Shown: positions 20,768-33,229 of the stretch, piece after piece
Numbering within the stretch: position 1 is the stretch's first letter
Layout: each line of letters begins with the position of its first letter
DNA from: Fomitopsis serialis
Taxonomy: Eukaryota; Basidiomycota; Agaricomycetes; Polyporales; Fomitopsidaceae
Assembly (NCBI RefSeq): GCF_022376445.1
Contig: NW_025955357.1
Span: 1 to 35,831 of the forward strand
DNA length: 35,831 bases
Direction of reading: 5' to 3'
Position numbers and translations under genes: made by a program
Notes under the pieces: model-generated
What the model saw: only the letters and a program-made list of their open reading frames with translations
Told to the model about the DNA's origin: nothing
Databases searched by the model: none

Positions 20768-21544
20768 CAGGACCTGTCCCAGTGGAGGACACATTACTCT
20801 GCCGCCAGTACTTCGCGCTGCCAATTCAGTATGGCGCGTGAAGCTCTGACAGATTGGGGTCTGCTCCCGGGGAAGGGCCTGTGAAACTACACAATCATCT
20901 AGCGGTCATGAAGTAATACAATCGCTTCGCATTTTGCAGCACGCCCAAACGACGCCTAAGCTGGCACGTATGAGGATTCACGACGCCTGTTTGACACTTC
21001 CGCTAATTGTCAGTGCCTCATTATGGATGGCTAGGCGACTCACAGGCGACTGGTCGTACGGCGACGTGCACGGTCAGTGGGTAGGCACGGCGTGTTGATA
21101 CGACATCTCGACTCTTCTCGTCCCTAATACGTGCACGGCGCCATAGAAGTACCCAAGAAGTACCGGTGAATGCAGAGAAAAGCAGCGGAAAGGCATGCAC
21201 GAGGACGCATAGAAGAGAGCCCGTAACATGCACAGATCGCGAGGCATGCCATGAGCGCCCAGGACTCAAGCAGAAGCGAAGAGTCCCTCGTAGAGCGGTC
21301 CATCGACGTATCGATAAGCTCGCTATTAGAAACAACGAATCACGTAGCTGTACAGATGCTACCTCTGCCGCCCGTACGAGTCATCCACCCCACGAATAAC
21401 GATATGCCACACACAACCTCCGGTCGCCTCGCCCGAGACGAGCCATGTACCTGCTTGTCAACAATCGCATGAGAATCACCATGCAGTGCCAATCCTCCCA
21501 AATGAACACGTGCGTACCGTACACCCTCATGCGTGCAAGTACAT
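20768..21544. other. Intergenic between the caspase-domain gene and SDH2
   Basis: About 780 bases with no recognised gene. Both neighbours are on the minus strand, so it holds the C14 promoter and the SDH2 3' UTR. Confidence 0.45.
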
Positions 21545-23426
21545 TTAGTCCGCAGCAAGCTCCAGCTTGATCTTCGCGATCGCCGCAGCGGGGTTAAGAC
21601 CCTTCGGGCATGTCCGTGCGCAGTTGAAGATCGTGTGGCACCGGTACAAACTCAGCTCGTTCTGCAAGTTCTCCATCCGTTGGGCCGAATACGCGTCCTG
21701 TACCGCATTCATGTCAATCTACACGCTTCACCAGCGCAGAATCATTCCGAATACACACCCGGGAGTCGGCCATCCACCGGTAGGCTGCCATGAGGGTCGC
21801 GGGACCGAGGTACTCGTCCTGGTTCCACCAGTAGCTCGGGCAGGACGTCGAGCAGCACGCGCACAAGATGCACTCATACATCCTAACACCAACATGTCAC
21901 CCGGTATCCAATAACTGAGATTCAGTGAATGACTGACCCGTCAAGCTTGCGCCGGTCTTCCTGCGACTGCAGGAACTCGCGGTCTGCAGGTGGGTTGTCA
22001 TTCTTGAGGTAAGGCTCGATCGACTTATATTGTTTGTAGAACTGCGTGAGGTCCGGGACGAGGTCCTTCACAATGTACACTGCATCAAGTTTAGCGTCGG
22101 TATGCATGGACATGTGATATCCAGCGGAAAGCTGGCATACGCACTGTGAGGAAGAGGGTAGATCTTGGTGTCCTTGCTGGCATTCCTGTCAATGCGGCAG
22201 AGACAAGCAAGGGTGTTCTGGCCGTTGATGTTCATTGCGCAGGAGCCGCAGATGCCCTCGCGGCATGAACGGCGAAAAGTGAGCGTCGGATCCGTCTCAT
22301 TCTTGATCTTGATGAGGGCATCGAGAATCTGTGAGTGCACAGAAGCTGGTCAATATTTGTCTTTGAAGGACGTGACGGTAATCAAGCAGAAAATGTGGTT
22401 GCCCTGTTTTCATCCCTGTCTCCGTTCATACATCAACGGATATGAGTGAGAACCATGATAACAGGACAAAGCTCCCGACGAGGCAGGCTATACGCATACC
22501 AGACCAGGACGCCGATAAATTGTGAAAGTTGAATCAAATGTAGACGGGAATCGTGCACTTCGAAGAGACAGTGCATATTTTGTTCGGACATGCAAGCCAT
22601 CCTCGCCAAGTAAGGGCTGACTGGATGCCCAGGCACGATAATTCGTAGCCGTCCGAGGGGCGAGGACTGTCCGGAGATAGAATAGCTACTGGGTCCTATA
22701 TGAATGGGCTGCCTCGCGGAATACAGCAGCTGGAGCAGTGGGGTCCGCAAAAGTTGCTTGATAGCGCGGTCCCTACACGGTGAACTCTCTGCACCAGTGC
22801 ACCAGCATGTATCTGGCCCAACTGCAGTTCACAGATGAAATCCTCCCTGGAGACGTCTGTGGACAGCACACGCAGGATTCCCCGTGCTTTCCACTCCGGC
22901 AACTCTCTCCGCATATGACCAAGGCGTGATGGCAGCGTTCTCCCGATCTACAAATACCAGAGTCGAGGGGCGATACGCGGGTCCACGAGAGGCAAGTTCT
23001 CGCCTTTCCCTCAGCAGGCCGGCAGTAGGTCGACATCAGTCGCGTGTCCTACTACTCCGACCGGCCAGTCTTGTGTGCTGACATAGCCCCCCACGACGCC
23101 ATAGAGCAGAGTACGAAGGTAACAGTAGCAGACTTACCATAGGACCGCATTGGTTCAGGTCGACGGTGTACGTCTGTAGCTTGGGCTTTGCTGCAGGCTC
23201 ATCCGGATTCTATGGTCAGGAATATTAGAACACTCGCGTGAGTTTTGATATCGTTCAAATTACTGCATGATCAACGTACCCAGCGGTATATCTTGAACTC
23301 CTTGTTCAAGACCGGCTTCTCAGTCGGGACCGCCTGCGCACGCGCTGACGACGTCGCAAACGTCCTCGCCGACGACCTGAGGACGCTGGGGCGCATGATG
23401 GACGAGCGGGCGACGAGGGACTGCAT
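21545..23426 (-). CDS. SDH2: Succinate dehydrogenase iron-sulphur subunit
   Basis: Exons 23426-23280, 23209-23138, 22328-22145, 22079-21938, 21882-21759 and 21697-21545; 822 nt, 273 residues. It is the complex II subunit carrying 2Fe-2S, 4Fe-4S and 3Fe-4S centres, passing electrons from SdhA to ubiquinone in the mitochondrial inner membrane. Seen: an Arg/Ser-rich mitochondrial presequence ([20 protein letters not shown]), [17 protein letters not shown], the ferredoxin cluster [21 protein letters not shown], then [11 protein letters not shown] and [15 protein letters not shown]. All cluster cysteines are present. Introns are 70, 809, 65, 55 and 61 nt; intron 2 is extraordinary for this genome. 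Protein sequence is continuous across it ([12 protein letters not shown]), so no SDH2 exon is missing. Confidence 0.97.
22329..23137 (-). other. 809-nt intron of SDH2
   Basis: Donor GTAAGTC and acceptor CACTCACAG are good. The interior shows no inverted repeat or intact gene. In the sense orientation it has several short open stretches in different frames ([38 protein letters not shown]). I could not assign any of them. Confidence 0.7.
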
Positions 23427-24009
23427 GGCGAGGAGGTTGTGGTTGTGTGCGAAGCTGGGTCAGGTCGTCATTGCGGAAGGTAACTTGCCCCGGACTTGTT
23501 CGGCCGTCGCCGGAACCGCCCGAGCCAATCACATGCAGCCTTTTACCACGCTCGTCTAACGGCGACTCGCCTTGGCCTGTTCCGCCACCACCGACCGGCC
23601 TTCATGCGGCACGGAAAGCACAGAAGAGTCGATGTTGGCTAAGTGCATGGCGTACGAGAACTCGGTATACGACACAAGCAGTGAGTAAAGTAAAGCAATG
23701 TTGCAGTGATTGGTTATCTTCGGCTGATCAGAGTCTCTCAACTCCTTCAGTGCTCCCGCCTAATACGACGAACAGAATCACAGGCATACTCATCATGCAT
23801 TGTCGCCGAGCCATACAGATACCCGATAACATCCACTGCAATATCGCACCAATAGCACACGAACGTATAGTTCGACCACCAAATCATTAGTCATTGGCCT
23901 ACTCCGAATACTCAAGACATGTACAATTGCAAACAGTAAGGTAAATATCTCCGACGAACTGCGTTCGCTCAGCTGCATGGCTAACCAAGGAGACAGCGTC
24001 TTTATGCTC
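23427..24009. other. Intergenic: SDH2 promoter and 3' flank of the four-helix gene
   Basis: Nothing coding recognised. Both flanking genes read on the minus strand. Confidence 0.45.
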
Positions 24010-24927
24010 TTAGACGTTCGCGTCGCTCCTCTGGCCGTACGAGTTCTCGGGTTGGGCGAAGGGATACGGGGGCTTCGACGCGTCCTGGCTCCAAGAGCCC
24101 TGGTCATACGCGCTCTTCATGATCGGCGTGGCCTGCGCCTCGTACGTAGTGCGCATGTTCGCGGTCGGGGGCGGGTAGGGGTTGATGCCCGGTACGTCCT
24201 TGCTGCCATAGTCGTTGGCAGCAGCTTCGGCCTCATCGCTGAGCTGACCGCAGTAGTCAAACACAATGGCGCATCCGGCTGTGCGCGGTAACATCAGCTA
24301 CACAGCATATTTATTGATGACAGAACCACTGACCAATCTGGAACAGCCAGACGAGCACCATAATGATGACGATGATGATGCGGACGGCGTCGGACCCCTT
24401 TTCGCAGACCCAGTGCGCAACTTGCTGCTCGTCAGGTGTCTTGGCCTGGCTTTCGCACTGGCTCTGGTTGACGTGGAACAGCCTGTAGCACCACCAGATG
24501 CCGATAGCGATGGTAATGACGGTGTTGGTCGTCAGAGAAATGCCGTAGCCCTTCACGAAGGGTCGGACCGCTCCGATAGCTCCAATCAAACTGAACAAGC
24601 GTGGTGAGTCGGCGTGTTGCTTGCCTGAAATTGTTCGCTTACCCCATGACCGAGAACAGGAGCATAAATGTGTACGCGAGGGCGAACAGTACGAGCCCAG
24701 CGAGCTCGTCCTTGGAGATGACGAGTTGCTTGATCGCTGTAGGGCTCACATCAGCAAGGCGCCCACTACCCGCTCAACGCCGGACACTCACCATACTTGT
24801 GGACCTCAAGCCATCCAAGTACACAGAAAGCGGTACTGTACGCGATACCCAAGAGCGCGGAACAGAAGACGCCGAATCTGACCGGCAGACAGCAGCAGAA
24901 CTTGCGGGAGCGAACGGTGAGGCTCAT
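24010..24927 (-). CDS. Four-helix integral membrane protein of unknown function
   Basis: Exons 24927-24792, 24736-24643, 24590-24334 and 24278-24010; 756 nt, 251 residues. A Cys cluster near the N-terminus (MSLTVRSRKFCCCLPVRFG) is followed by four hydrophobic helices: GVFCSALLGIAYSTAFCVLG, LAGLVLFALAYTFMLLFSVM, TTNTVITIAIGIWWCY, and AVRIIIVIIMVLVWLFQIAG. A loop with paired cysteines lies between helices 3 and 4. The C-terminal ~80 residues are polar, Tyr/Pro/Gln-rich (INPYPPPTANM, KPPYPFAQPENSYGQ), like cytosolic tails of fungal tetraspan proteins. I recognise the topology, not a named family; MARVEL-like or tetraspan-like are the nearest guesses. Introns are 52-55 nt. The CCC motif may be palmitoylated (inference). 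Confidence 0.82.
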
Positions 24928-24989
24928 CGTGAGTGTGTCGTGTGCGTGAGCGTGAGATAAAACGAGGTTTTCGTCAGCGGAAACACGCA

Positions 24990-25120
24990 AGGTGGGGTCG
25001 TCACAAAAGCAAAGGGGAAAAAGAATAAAAGGCGAAGGCCAAAGAAAGCGGGGACGAAGAAGTGATGGTCGAAAGGGAGGCGCAGCCTAGGGTACCATCT
25101 CACCGGGGAGATGTTATATA
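24990..25120 (-). promoter_or_regulatory. Pyrimidine-rich core promoter and TATA-like box of the four-helix gene
   Basis: On the sense (minus) strand the region about 25000-25060 is strongly pyrimidine-rich, and TATATAACAT lies at 25120-25111, about 190 bp before the ATG. This is the usual fungal arrangement of a TATA element followed by a CT-rich initiator zone. Confidence 0.45.
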
Positions 25121-26643
25121 GGTCGGCGCCTATCCTTCGTAGCGCGTTTCATGTGTCGTATTGATCTTGATGCTGTTCGCGGAGCAGATGCTGTGCGTCG
25201 GCAAACCGTTTTCTCCTCTGCTCAGCATGTCTTTTCTATGTGCGAGCGGTCCGTTTGACATCGAGGGTACCGACAGCAGACACCACAGTACCCTCATGCG
25301 AATCCTACATATGTATTACAGCCATAGAGAAGACGGCGCGCTCTCAGAGCGCTACTTCGAGGCGGCGGTATTTATCAACCATCATTCAGCGATAACTGCG
25401 GGATGTCAGGCACGGCACGCGGGCGCTCTTACGCAAGGCGATGTTCGAATCAATGCGCGTTTGACGCAAACCGGTGAGTACGACACATCTTCCTACCGCT
25501 TTTTTGACGTCTGCCTCTTGGAAACCGTCCGGCCACGCAGGGAAAGGTAGAATCAAAGTAATCGCGCCAACGCTGAAGGCACCGAGAGGTCTGCAGCGCC
25601 CAGCCATCTCCGCTTTATAGTGGGCCTTCGGCGATCGATGGAGGCCTGTGTGCAGACCTCGACTGCGACGGGAGTTGTCCACGCCGATCTATCAACTTGG
25701 CCACTGGAATGAATGTCGACTGGAACCCAAGGCCTCCTCCTGACTGACACCCGCTACTCCCGCAACTATTGCTCGTACGGTCTCACGACGTTCTGTCTGA
25801 CACTTGACCTTGGGCTGTTCGTTTCGTAGTCGATTGCATCTCCGGGAATGCCTATATGGTGACTGCAAACATGCGACGGGCGACGAGGTGGTGTGGGCAG
25901 TGAATACGCCATGACGCCGACGTCTTACTAGTAAGTCTGCTTCCAGATGTCTGTTCCCGAAGGAGCCTACTGAAGATTTACATGAAGTTCATTTCTGCTG
26001 CGTGCTGATCTGCTAGGAGACCCTGCGCTTGTGTATGTATTTTTTACCCACTGTCTGGCAGGGAATATATGGCTTTCAGTGCGTACTTGATGTATCGCGG
26101 GCCAAGCCCTCAGATCTCAGATGATCGTTCCTCGCTCTGTCCGGTATAAATTCGCGTGTCAATTCACGACTATCCGCAACGCTTTCGGCATGCATGCAAC
26201 TGGCACCCTCCCTCGATATTACTCACCGGCTTGTATGGTCTGCGACGGAGACTACCTCGGAAAACTATGGCATATCGAGCTCCTCCTCAGTCCGTTTTGT
26301 CCGGGAACGGAATCACGTGATGATGTAGTTGAACAGATTCTGAAGTGTGCTGGCGCTTAACTTCATCCTCCTCATCCTCCTCCATCCTCGTCTTCCTCCT
26401 GTTACCGTCGTCAGACCTGGTCTCCGGAGCAGGCTGCCTCAGACAAAGTGCCATCGCAGCGCTGGTGCGGACGGTGTCCCTCACAGCCTCGTCGCTGCTG
26501 ACTGAGAGGCGCTTGATACAGCCTGAACACCCGACCCGACCGATACGTTCCTGGCGGTTGCCGTGACGTACATTCAGCCCTCCTGCCGGGCCACCTTGTC
26601 TTTGACCACCATCCAGCTTGCGTTCGATCCTGTGTAACTCGCT
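25121..26643. other. Intergenic, 1.5 kb, before the Mo25 gene
   Basis: Open frames occur (longest about 25161-25550, plus strand) but have no recognisable domain, no splice support and low-complexity character. A pyrimidine-rich tract (CCTCNT repeats) at 26362-26402 lies some 250 bp before the Mo25 ATG and may be part of its promoter. Confidence 0.4.
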
Positions 26644-28149
26644 ATGAACTTTTTCAAGTCGAAGCCGCGCACACCGCCAGACCTCGTTCGTGGGCTTCGG
26701 GACACGCTGCCGAAGTTGGAGGCTGGGCAGCCAGGGTCGGAGGTGAGACGGAAGGTGCGTGTTAATACCCCGCCAACTCCATGCACCGTCTGACCTCTAC
26801 TCGGCTGCCAGGCTGCTGAAGAGGTCGCAAAGAATCTCCAGCAGATCAAGGCGATCTTGTATGGTGATGGCGGTCAGTGTGGCGTGGACTCGGCTGTGTA
26901 GTGTCGCTCACTTCGGAACAGACCCACTCCCTGAGCTTGTGGCGCAACTGGCAACAGAAACTTACTCAACAGACCTACTCCTCCATCTCCTCGTAAATAT
27001 CCACAAGCTCGAATTTGAGGCACGGAAGGACGTCGTGCAGATATTCAACAATCTTCTCCGGCGGCAAATCGGCGCGCGATTCCCGACAGTTGAGTATCTG
27101 GGCACTAAGAAGGAAGTGCTCTTTGCCGCGTTTGACGGATACAAGAACGAGGACGTCGCGCTCAACACCGGTATGATCCTCCGTGAGATGCTCCGACACG
27201 AGCCGTTGGCGAAGATCCTACTCCAATCTGAACAGTGAGTACATTCACAGCTATTTGCATAATGTTAGGCACTCCTCGTCCGGTATACAGACGGTCGGGG
27301 CTTCAACCGTCTTAGGTCCGAGATATTGCGCGGCCAATGTCCGCGACGGAGGCTGGCGCTTGCTCTCAAGTGAAGCGTCATCTTGAGAGTCCGTATGCAT
27401 TACAGCACCCGGGAGTGTCTATCGTGATGCAAATGGCTGGAAGCTCGTATTCTTTGCAGGGACTAAACGAATTGCAGATTTTACACGTTCCCGCATTACA
27501 TAGAGACCACGACGTTCGGTGTCTCCTGCGATGCATTCGCGAACCTGAAGGAGACGTTAACGCGCCACAAGGCCATGGTGGCCGAGTACCTAGACAAGAA
27601 CTACGACCGTGTAAGCCTTCGTCTCACTCACCCACTGCCCGAGTACTGACAGACGTGTCAGTTCTTCAATACCTACACCACTCTCATCAGATCAGAGAAC
27701 TACGTGACGAAGCGGCAGTCACTGAAGCTTCTAGGCGAGATTCTGTTGGACAGGGCAAATTTCAGTGTTATGACGCGATACATTGCGGACGAGACAAATT
27801 TGAAGATGATGATGAACCTGCTCCGAGATAAGAGCAAGAACATCCAATTTGAGGCGTTCCATGTCTTCAAGGTCGGGATACCTGTTCATGACTGGCTGAC
27901 GCTTTCAGTACTGATCACTGCTTGGAAGGTATTCGTTGCAAACCCGAAAAAACCAGCAGAAATCGAGAATATTCTCCGGAGAAACAAGGATAAGCTGCTG
28001 AAATTTCTCAAGGATTTCCACAACGACAAGGAAGGTGCGTTAGACTGCAGTTTACCGCGCTCTTACGCAGCAGGCTGATCGTGTCTCCTACAGACGAGCA
28101 GTTCTCCGATGAGAAACAGTTCCTCATCGGGCAAATACAGAACCTCTGA
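26644..28149 (+). CDS. HYM1: Mo25/Cab39 family scaffold protein (Hym1-like)
   Basis: Exons 26644-26754, 26812-26872, 26922-27234, 27478-27610, 27662-27871, 27929-28034 and 28094-28149; 990 nt, 329 residues, normal for the family. Mo25 is an ARM/HEAT-type helical scaffold that binds and activates Ste20-related kinases; in yeasts it serves the RAM/MOR NDR-kinase network in polarity and cell separation. Seen: [81 protein letters not shown], and the very conserved [18 protein letters not shown] and [18 protein letters not shown]; it ends [10 protein letters not shown]. Introns are 57, 49, 243, 51, 57 and 59 nt; intron 3 is longer than the rest. All phases agree. Confidence 0.96.
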
Positions 28150-29504
28150 AGATACCCTTCTGCATCGTCGCCCCTTTCCCTCGTCGGTTCCTCGCGTCCT
28201 CTCCATCCTCCGGACTTTCTTGCTCATCTCGCTTGTCTGTCTCGCATCCCTGGACTCCATCCTCTGCTGATTTGCACCACTCTGACATAATCCGGCGTCG
28301 TCGCCCGCCGACCCACTTCCTTCCGTGTTGGCACCTATGTAATTGTTTGCCTCGCCCTGGGCCGCGGTCCTTAGCTCTAGCAGCCGCTCACCCACCTATC
28401 CACTCTGCATCCCCACACCACACGCTCTGTGTAGCCCGCATCTCGTGTCTCGTGTTCTCCTGGAATCATCCTCGATTGATCCTGTCCCGAGCCTCCTGTA
28501 TTACCACCGTCTTAGTTCTATCGCACGCCTATCGTGGTCAATGGTACGCATCGTCTCTAGAACATACCCATTTTCGTCGGCTGCTCCATGGGGCATGGGA
28601 GTCACCGTGTAGTTGTACCTCAGGAGATATCCGTGATAGAAACCGTTTGCGACGATCAGATGGGTGGGTACTGTGCTGTACTATGCATGGCAGTGACGGC
28701 ATTGCGTGATAACGTACGTTACAGTTCGAAGTTGGTCCTCGCGGGTGGGCTTCTACTCGAGAAAGCCCATTGCTTCGGAATTCCGTTACTTATGTCATGG
28801 AACTTGCCTTTTCTCCTAACGTTTTCCGGAAGGCAACAGTAGGGGCCGTTCTCGCCATTACTGCTGTGATTCAAATAGCCTTCCGGTTGGTCTGCTCTGC
28901 CATGCATGCACAGTCACCGGTCATAGGGTCCTGATACTGTGCTGTCTCATAGAAAGTACATTGGTGCTATGGTACAAGACCGTCAGTATCATGGTTCGCA
29001 GAGTGAACGGCACGTCAATATTGCTTTTTCTCAGTACTTTCCGGAGAGCTTCCCCCACCCCGCGACGCGGTCTGCGCGTCACATCCGGACGACTACTTAC
29101 AGACGTTCACAAGGAGCAGGATGAGTTGTAGCCTCCGTCGAACGAATTGCACTGCAATGAACAGGTGTGCCACATGATTTCCAGGATAATGAGCCGAATC
29201 TCAATCAAGAGATGCGTAACTAACAACCACTTAAGCGAGTATGTATCCATGATGACGATAAGGAGCGGTATTGGTATCCACGAAGAGCGAACCAGTGTAT
29301 AGGCTGCAACGGCATGTCGGAGAATTAGGCAGATATAAGTCAGGTCGGTGAGCCGAAAAGCGTAGGCTTCAAGATTCGAAGCAAAGATGTTCAAAGCGAG
29401 TTTGCGACAAAGCGATACAACTGCAGTTCAAAGCAGTGTCAGAATGACAGAGTGGAGCAGAGAATGGTGAGAACCGCACTCAGAGTAGGAATAGATACGC
29501 CGGA
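28150..29504. other. Intergenic between Mo25 and the F-box gene (convergent)
   Basis: About 1.35 kb. The first 300 bases are pyrimidine-rich 3' flank of Mo25. A minus-strand open stretch (29394-29107) is Leu/Ile-rich but matches nothing I know. No gene supported. Confidence 0.4.
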
Positions 29505-32500
29505 TCAGTACTCCTGTGGTGAGCCCTCCGAGCTCTCCGTCCCAGTCTCCTCCGCGTCATCTTCTACGCGTCTCTCCTTCTCCTTGCGATACTCATACCC
29601 AACGAAGTTCATGACACTACAATTGCACCGCATTAGCATCGACTAATGACCGACAGCAGCCATGAACACTCACTAGATTGTTCCATCCGCACATCCAACG
29701 ACAACCTCCTCGTGGCTCAGTTGCATGCTCATCGGGTTCTTCTCTGGGGTCGCTAGGCCCTGGAATTTGGCAGGCAGCTGGCCGAACAGACCTTTCACAC
29801 CCGCGGCGTGAATGCTGTCGCTCTCCGCGAGCGCCGCCCAGGCACCCGTCAGCGGGTGGAGGTCCTTGTCGAAGTCGACGCCGGACGACGGCGACGGTGT
29901 GCGCTCCTGCTGAGGCTCGTCGTCGTCTTCCTCCGCCGTCTTCGCTGCTTGCGTTTTGTCGCGGTGCGTCGACATGTAGATCTATGTACTCATTCAGTAT
30001 GCTGAGACTCTCGTGTTGTGCAAAGCTCTATGACAACGCACTGTCTTGTTCGCGCCTGCGCGGGTGCTGAAGCGCGTCGCCGTCACAACGCGCCTTTTCC
30101 TCGGGTCCACCGCACCCACTGCGATATCCGGAGTCTCCACGACCGCTACAAGCTTCGGTGGGGCAGTCAAAACCGCTGCACGTCCGAATCGCACCGCAAA
30201 GCCCGAGCCCGGAACCGCCGAGATGGGCGTACCCGTCCTCGGCGACGGACTGACCGGTGTCATGGGCGTCTGCGGCGAGCCAGGCGCCACGTTGAGCGAA
30301 AGTCGGCCCTTGAGGCTGAGTGCTCCGGTCGTAGAGCTCGCGAGCGGCGACCTCACTCCACCCTGAATGGAGAGTGTTTGTCGGCGGCGTGGGGTGGCAA
30401 GAGAAGATGTAGAACGCGCGAGAGTGGGCGAGATGGGCGGGCGGGCGCCGGGGCTGAGTGCACTCGGTGTCAGAGGGGAGGCGGAGCGCGAGGGATCTGC
30501 CGAGGAGCCATTGGCGGTCGCAGGTTGTGCAGGCTCATCTTCTTCAGTCCACTGGAGGTGCAGGATGACGGACTTCGTAGCACACTGGAACAATGATGAG
30601 AGATTTATAGCAAGGAGAGACGAAGTACTGACAGTCATCTGAGTGCCTTTCGCCGCGAACCATCTATGAAGGAATGAGCAATCGTAGACGAGACAGATAA
30701 TCGGGCGTCGTACTGTAACATATTATCAGGCGCCTTCCCAACATTGAACAGCTTTGCGTTCAGAACGGGATCACCGCCGCCCAACTCCGCCAGCCTGAAC
30801 TGGGAGACCATCTCTCGGCGCTCTGGAAGGTGCTTCAGCATTGCGTAGCATCCAGAGAAGAGTAGAACTCACTGATAGAGAACACCCGAACAATTCCATC
30901 AATCGTCACACTTACCACCCTCTCACCTTCCTGCCCCGAGCTACTGCCAATGATCTGCACGCCGATGTTGACCGTCGTCTGCTGCCCGAACCGCACAATC
31001 TTGGTCCCCGCTCTCCAGTCCCAGCATACGAGCGCCTTGTCGGCACCGGCGGAGACGAGGTTCTTCGAGGACAGCGCCACAGCACGAATACCATTCAGGT
31101 GACCAGACAGTTGTTGTAACGGAGTGAACGTCAGCGAGGAGAACAGATGGACACGTCTAACGAAGGCAACGTGTTAATGCCAGACGGACCAAGAGGAAGA
31201 CGTGCATACCCAACATCGTGGAAGCCGACAACGAAGACCTCTACCAGGGTTAAGGGCGATCAGATGGGAGGAACATCCTTGATTACTCCGACACTCACCC
31301 TCATCCGCTAAGAAATCGACGCAGCTGACAGGTTTCTTAACCTGCAGGCACTTCTTCATCTCGCCCGTGTCAACATCCCAGAAGCGGATCGTCTCATCGT
31401 AAGAACCACTGATCAAGCGCTTCCCTCGCAGGAGCAACGTCGTGCAATAGTTGGTGTGTCCGTTGAGGAAGCGCACACTCTGGGGAAGAGCGTTCCGGAA
31501 ATTCGACTCGCGGTGGTGCAGCGAGCGGTACAGGGGCTCCCAGCCCTCCGGCTTAGCCGGAGGACGCACAGGCATCGGGTCTGTGGCAGTGATTCGTAGG
31601 CAGTGATACCTCCAGAGTGCCGGGGAATGCACCATCTCTTGCCATTTTTTGGAGACCTTGAAGCGCATGTCAATACATGACAACGACTAGGGTGAAGGAG
31701 CGGCTCACAGTCTCGACGCCGACGAGCTCCTGCACAGTGAGCCATTTGAAGACCTTGAATACCAGGTCCGGCGCCAGGTTGCCGATGATGTCGAAAGTCG
31801 ACTTGGCGTACTTCTCCAGCAAGAGAATTTGCAAACGGATGTCCCCAGGCATGCAGGAGTCCAGGATGAGTGCAATCCTAAGGGTATGTGAGTACTGTCC
31901 GCAGTGCACGTCTGGAAATACACTAACAGCCGCATCCTATCATCCCTGTCTAAGCCCCGGACAGCTCTGCGTACCTCCATCTCGTTGAAACCGCCACTCC
32001 CGTCGCCTCTGAGCGCCGTCGCCAGGTCAATCTCGCCCGCGACGCCATCATTCTCGCCCCCACGGTACCCACTCCAGTACTCCTTTCGCCGCCGGCCGCC
32101 ACAAACACAGAACCCGTCCACGTCCGGATCGGTCACGACCGTGCCACCCTGCTCGCGCTCGCGCTCCTTCTCGCGCAGCATACCCACCTCGGCCTGCAGC
32201 GCGTGTAGCTGCGCCGCAGTCGATGCCTGTGCGCGCTCGAGCAGCCGTTTGTAGTGCAGGATCTTGCGCGCATGGAGCGTCTGCACTGCCTGCAATGCTG
32301 TCTCCATCTAGGATATTGTCAGTGACGCCTACGTAGACTAGATATATGCCACGCGCCTCCTCGTCAACGTCCCGGTCGTCCACATCTGTTACCATGTCGA
32401 GTGTCATGTCGTCCCCGTCCCACATCGAGAACGACTCGTCCTCTTCGCCAAGTCCGGGCATGAGCGAAAGCGGGCGCAGCGGAGTCTCGCCCCTCGCCGC

Positions 32501-33229
32501 GCTTGCAGGCCGCTTCGACGACGCAACGCTCTTCGCCGGCGTGCTCGGCGACGCCTTCGCGCTCGGCGTGGTCTTTGCCCTCGTCGGCGTCGGCGACTTG
32601 GGAGGCCCCGTCGGCTTCGTAGGCGTCGCCTTAGGCGTGGTCTTGGTGCCCTTCAAGCTGGGCGAAGTGAGCATGATGGACGGCGATTCTGGCGTGGACG
32701 ACTCCGTCTTCTTCTGGGGAGACAGCAGGCGTGGCGTGGACATGACCCGCATGCGCTGCGTGGGAGGCGAAGGCTTGCCAGCGGTTTCAGACGCGGCTGT
32801 GCCGAACACCGAGACAGACGTCGAGCGCGTCATCCGGCGCGACGGCGCGACGGACGGCGCTGCCTGAACGGGTGCATTGCTCTGGCGTGTCGCGATGGCC
32901 TTACGGCTCGTCGACGCGGACGGCGACACGCTGGACGTCGACTGGTCGGTGCGCGGGAACGCAGACGGCGGCGAGAGCATGGGGTTCCTGCGTATCCCGC
33001 CTGCGGTGGGCATCATAGGCACCGTCTTGCTCCTCTTGCTCGCGTCGGCCGGCATCGGTGTCGCGTTGGGGGATCGCGACGTGCTGCTGAGGCTCCTGCC
33101 GGGCACGACGGTCGTCACGCCGCTCAAGTTCGACGCATTTGAGTCCGCGCGTGGCTTGGTGAGGCTCTTAGTGGTTGTACGAGTGTATCGGGTGGGAGTT
33201 TCTGAGGGCGCTGCGCTATGAGGGGGCAT
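29505..33229 (-). CDS. F-box and WD40-repeat protein, SCF ubiquitin ligase substrate receptor
   Basis: Exons 33229-32357, 32307-31922, 31877-31709, 31656-31299, 31240-31210, 31156-30873, 30822-30714, 30663-30633, 30584-30042, 29981-29674 and 29616-29505; 3204 nt, 1067 residues. Order: Ser/Pro/Thr-rich disordered N-terminus (~1-290), a coiled-coil segment with a [12 protein letters not shown] patch (~290-420), an F-box (~450-490: [20 protein letters not shown]), then WD40 blades to ~735 ([50 protein letters not shown]), and a long Ser/Pro-rich tail. F-box/WD40 proteins dock substrates on Skp1-Cul1; the substrate is unknown. The coding frame stays open upstream of 33229 (SPSPTASSTLALSS), so the true start may be further 5'. 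The first intron seems to need a GC donor. Confidence 0.85.

Noticed and set aside
22433..22914. A complete nested gene inside SDH2 intron 2
   Set aside because: The open fragments are short and in different frames, and I could not assign start, stop and splice sites. Left as an observation.
25161..25550. 130-codon plus-strand frame as a gene
   Set aside because: No recognisable domain and no good start context. It sits in the promoter region between divergent genes.
32346..32867. Plus-strand 173-codon frame antisense to the F-box gene N-terminus
   Set aside because: Mirror of a Ser/Pro/Thr-rich exon. The Gly/Val/Asp-rich product is a composition artefact.
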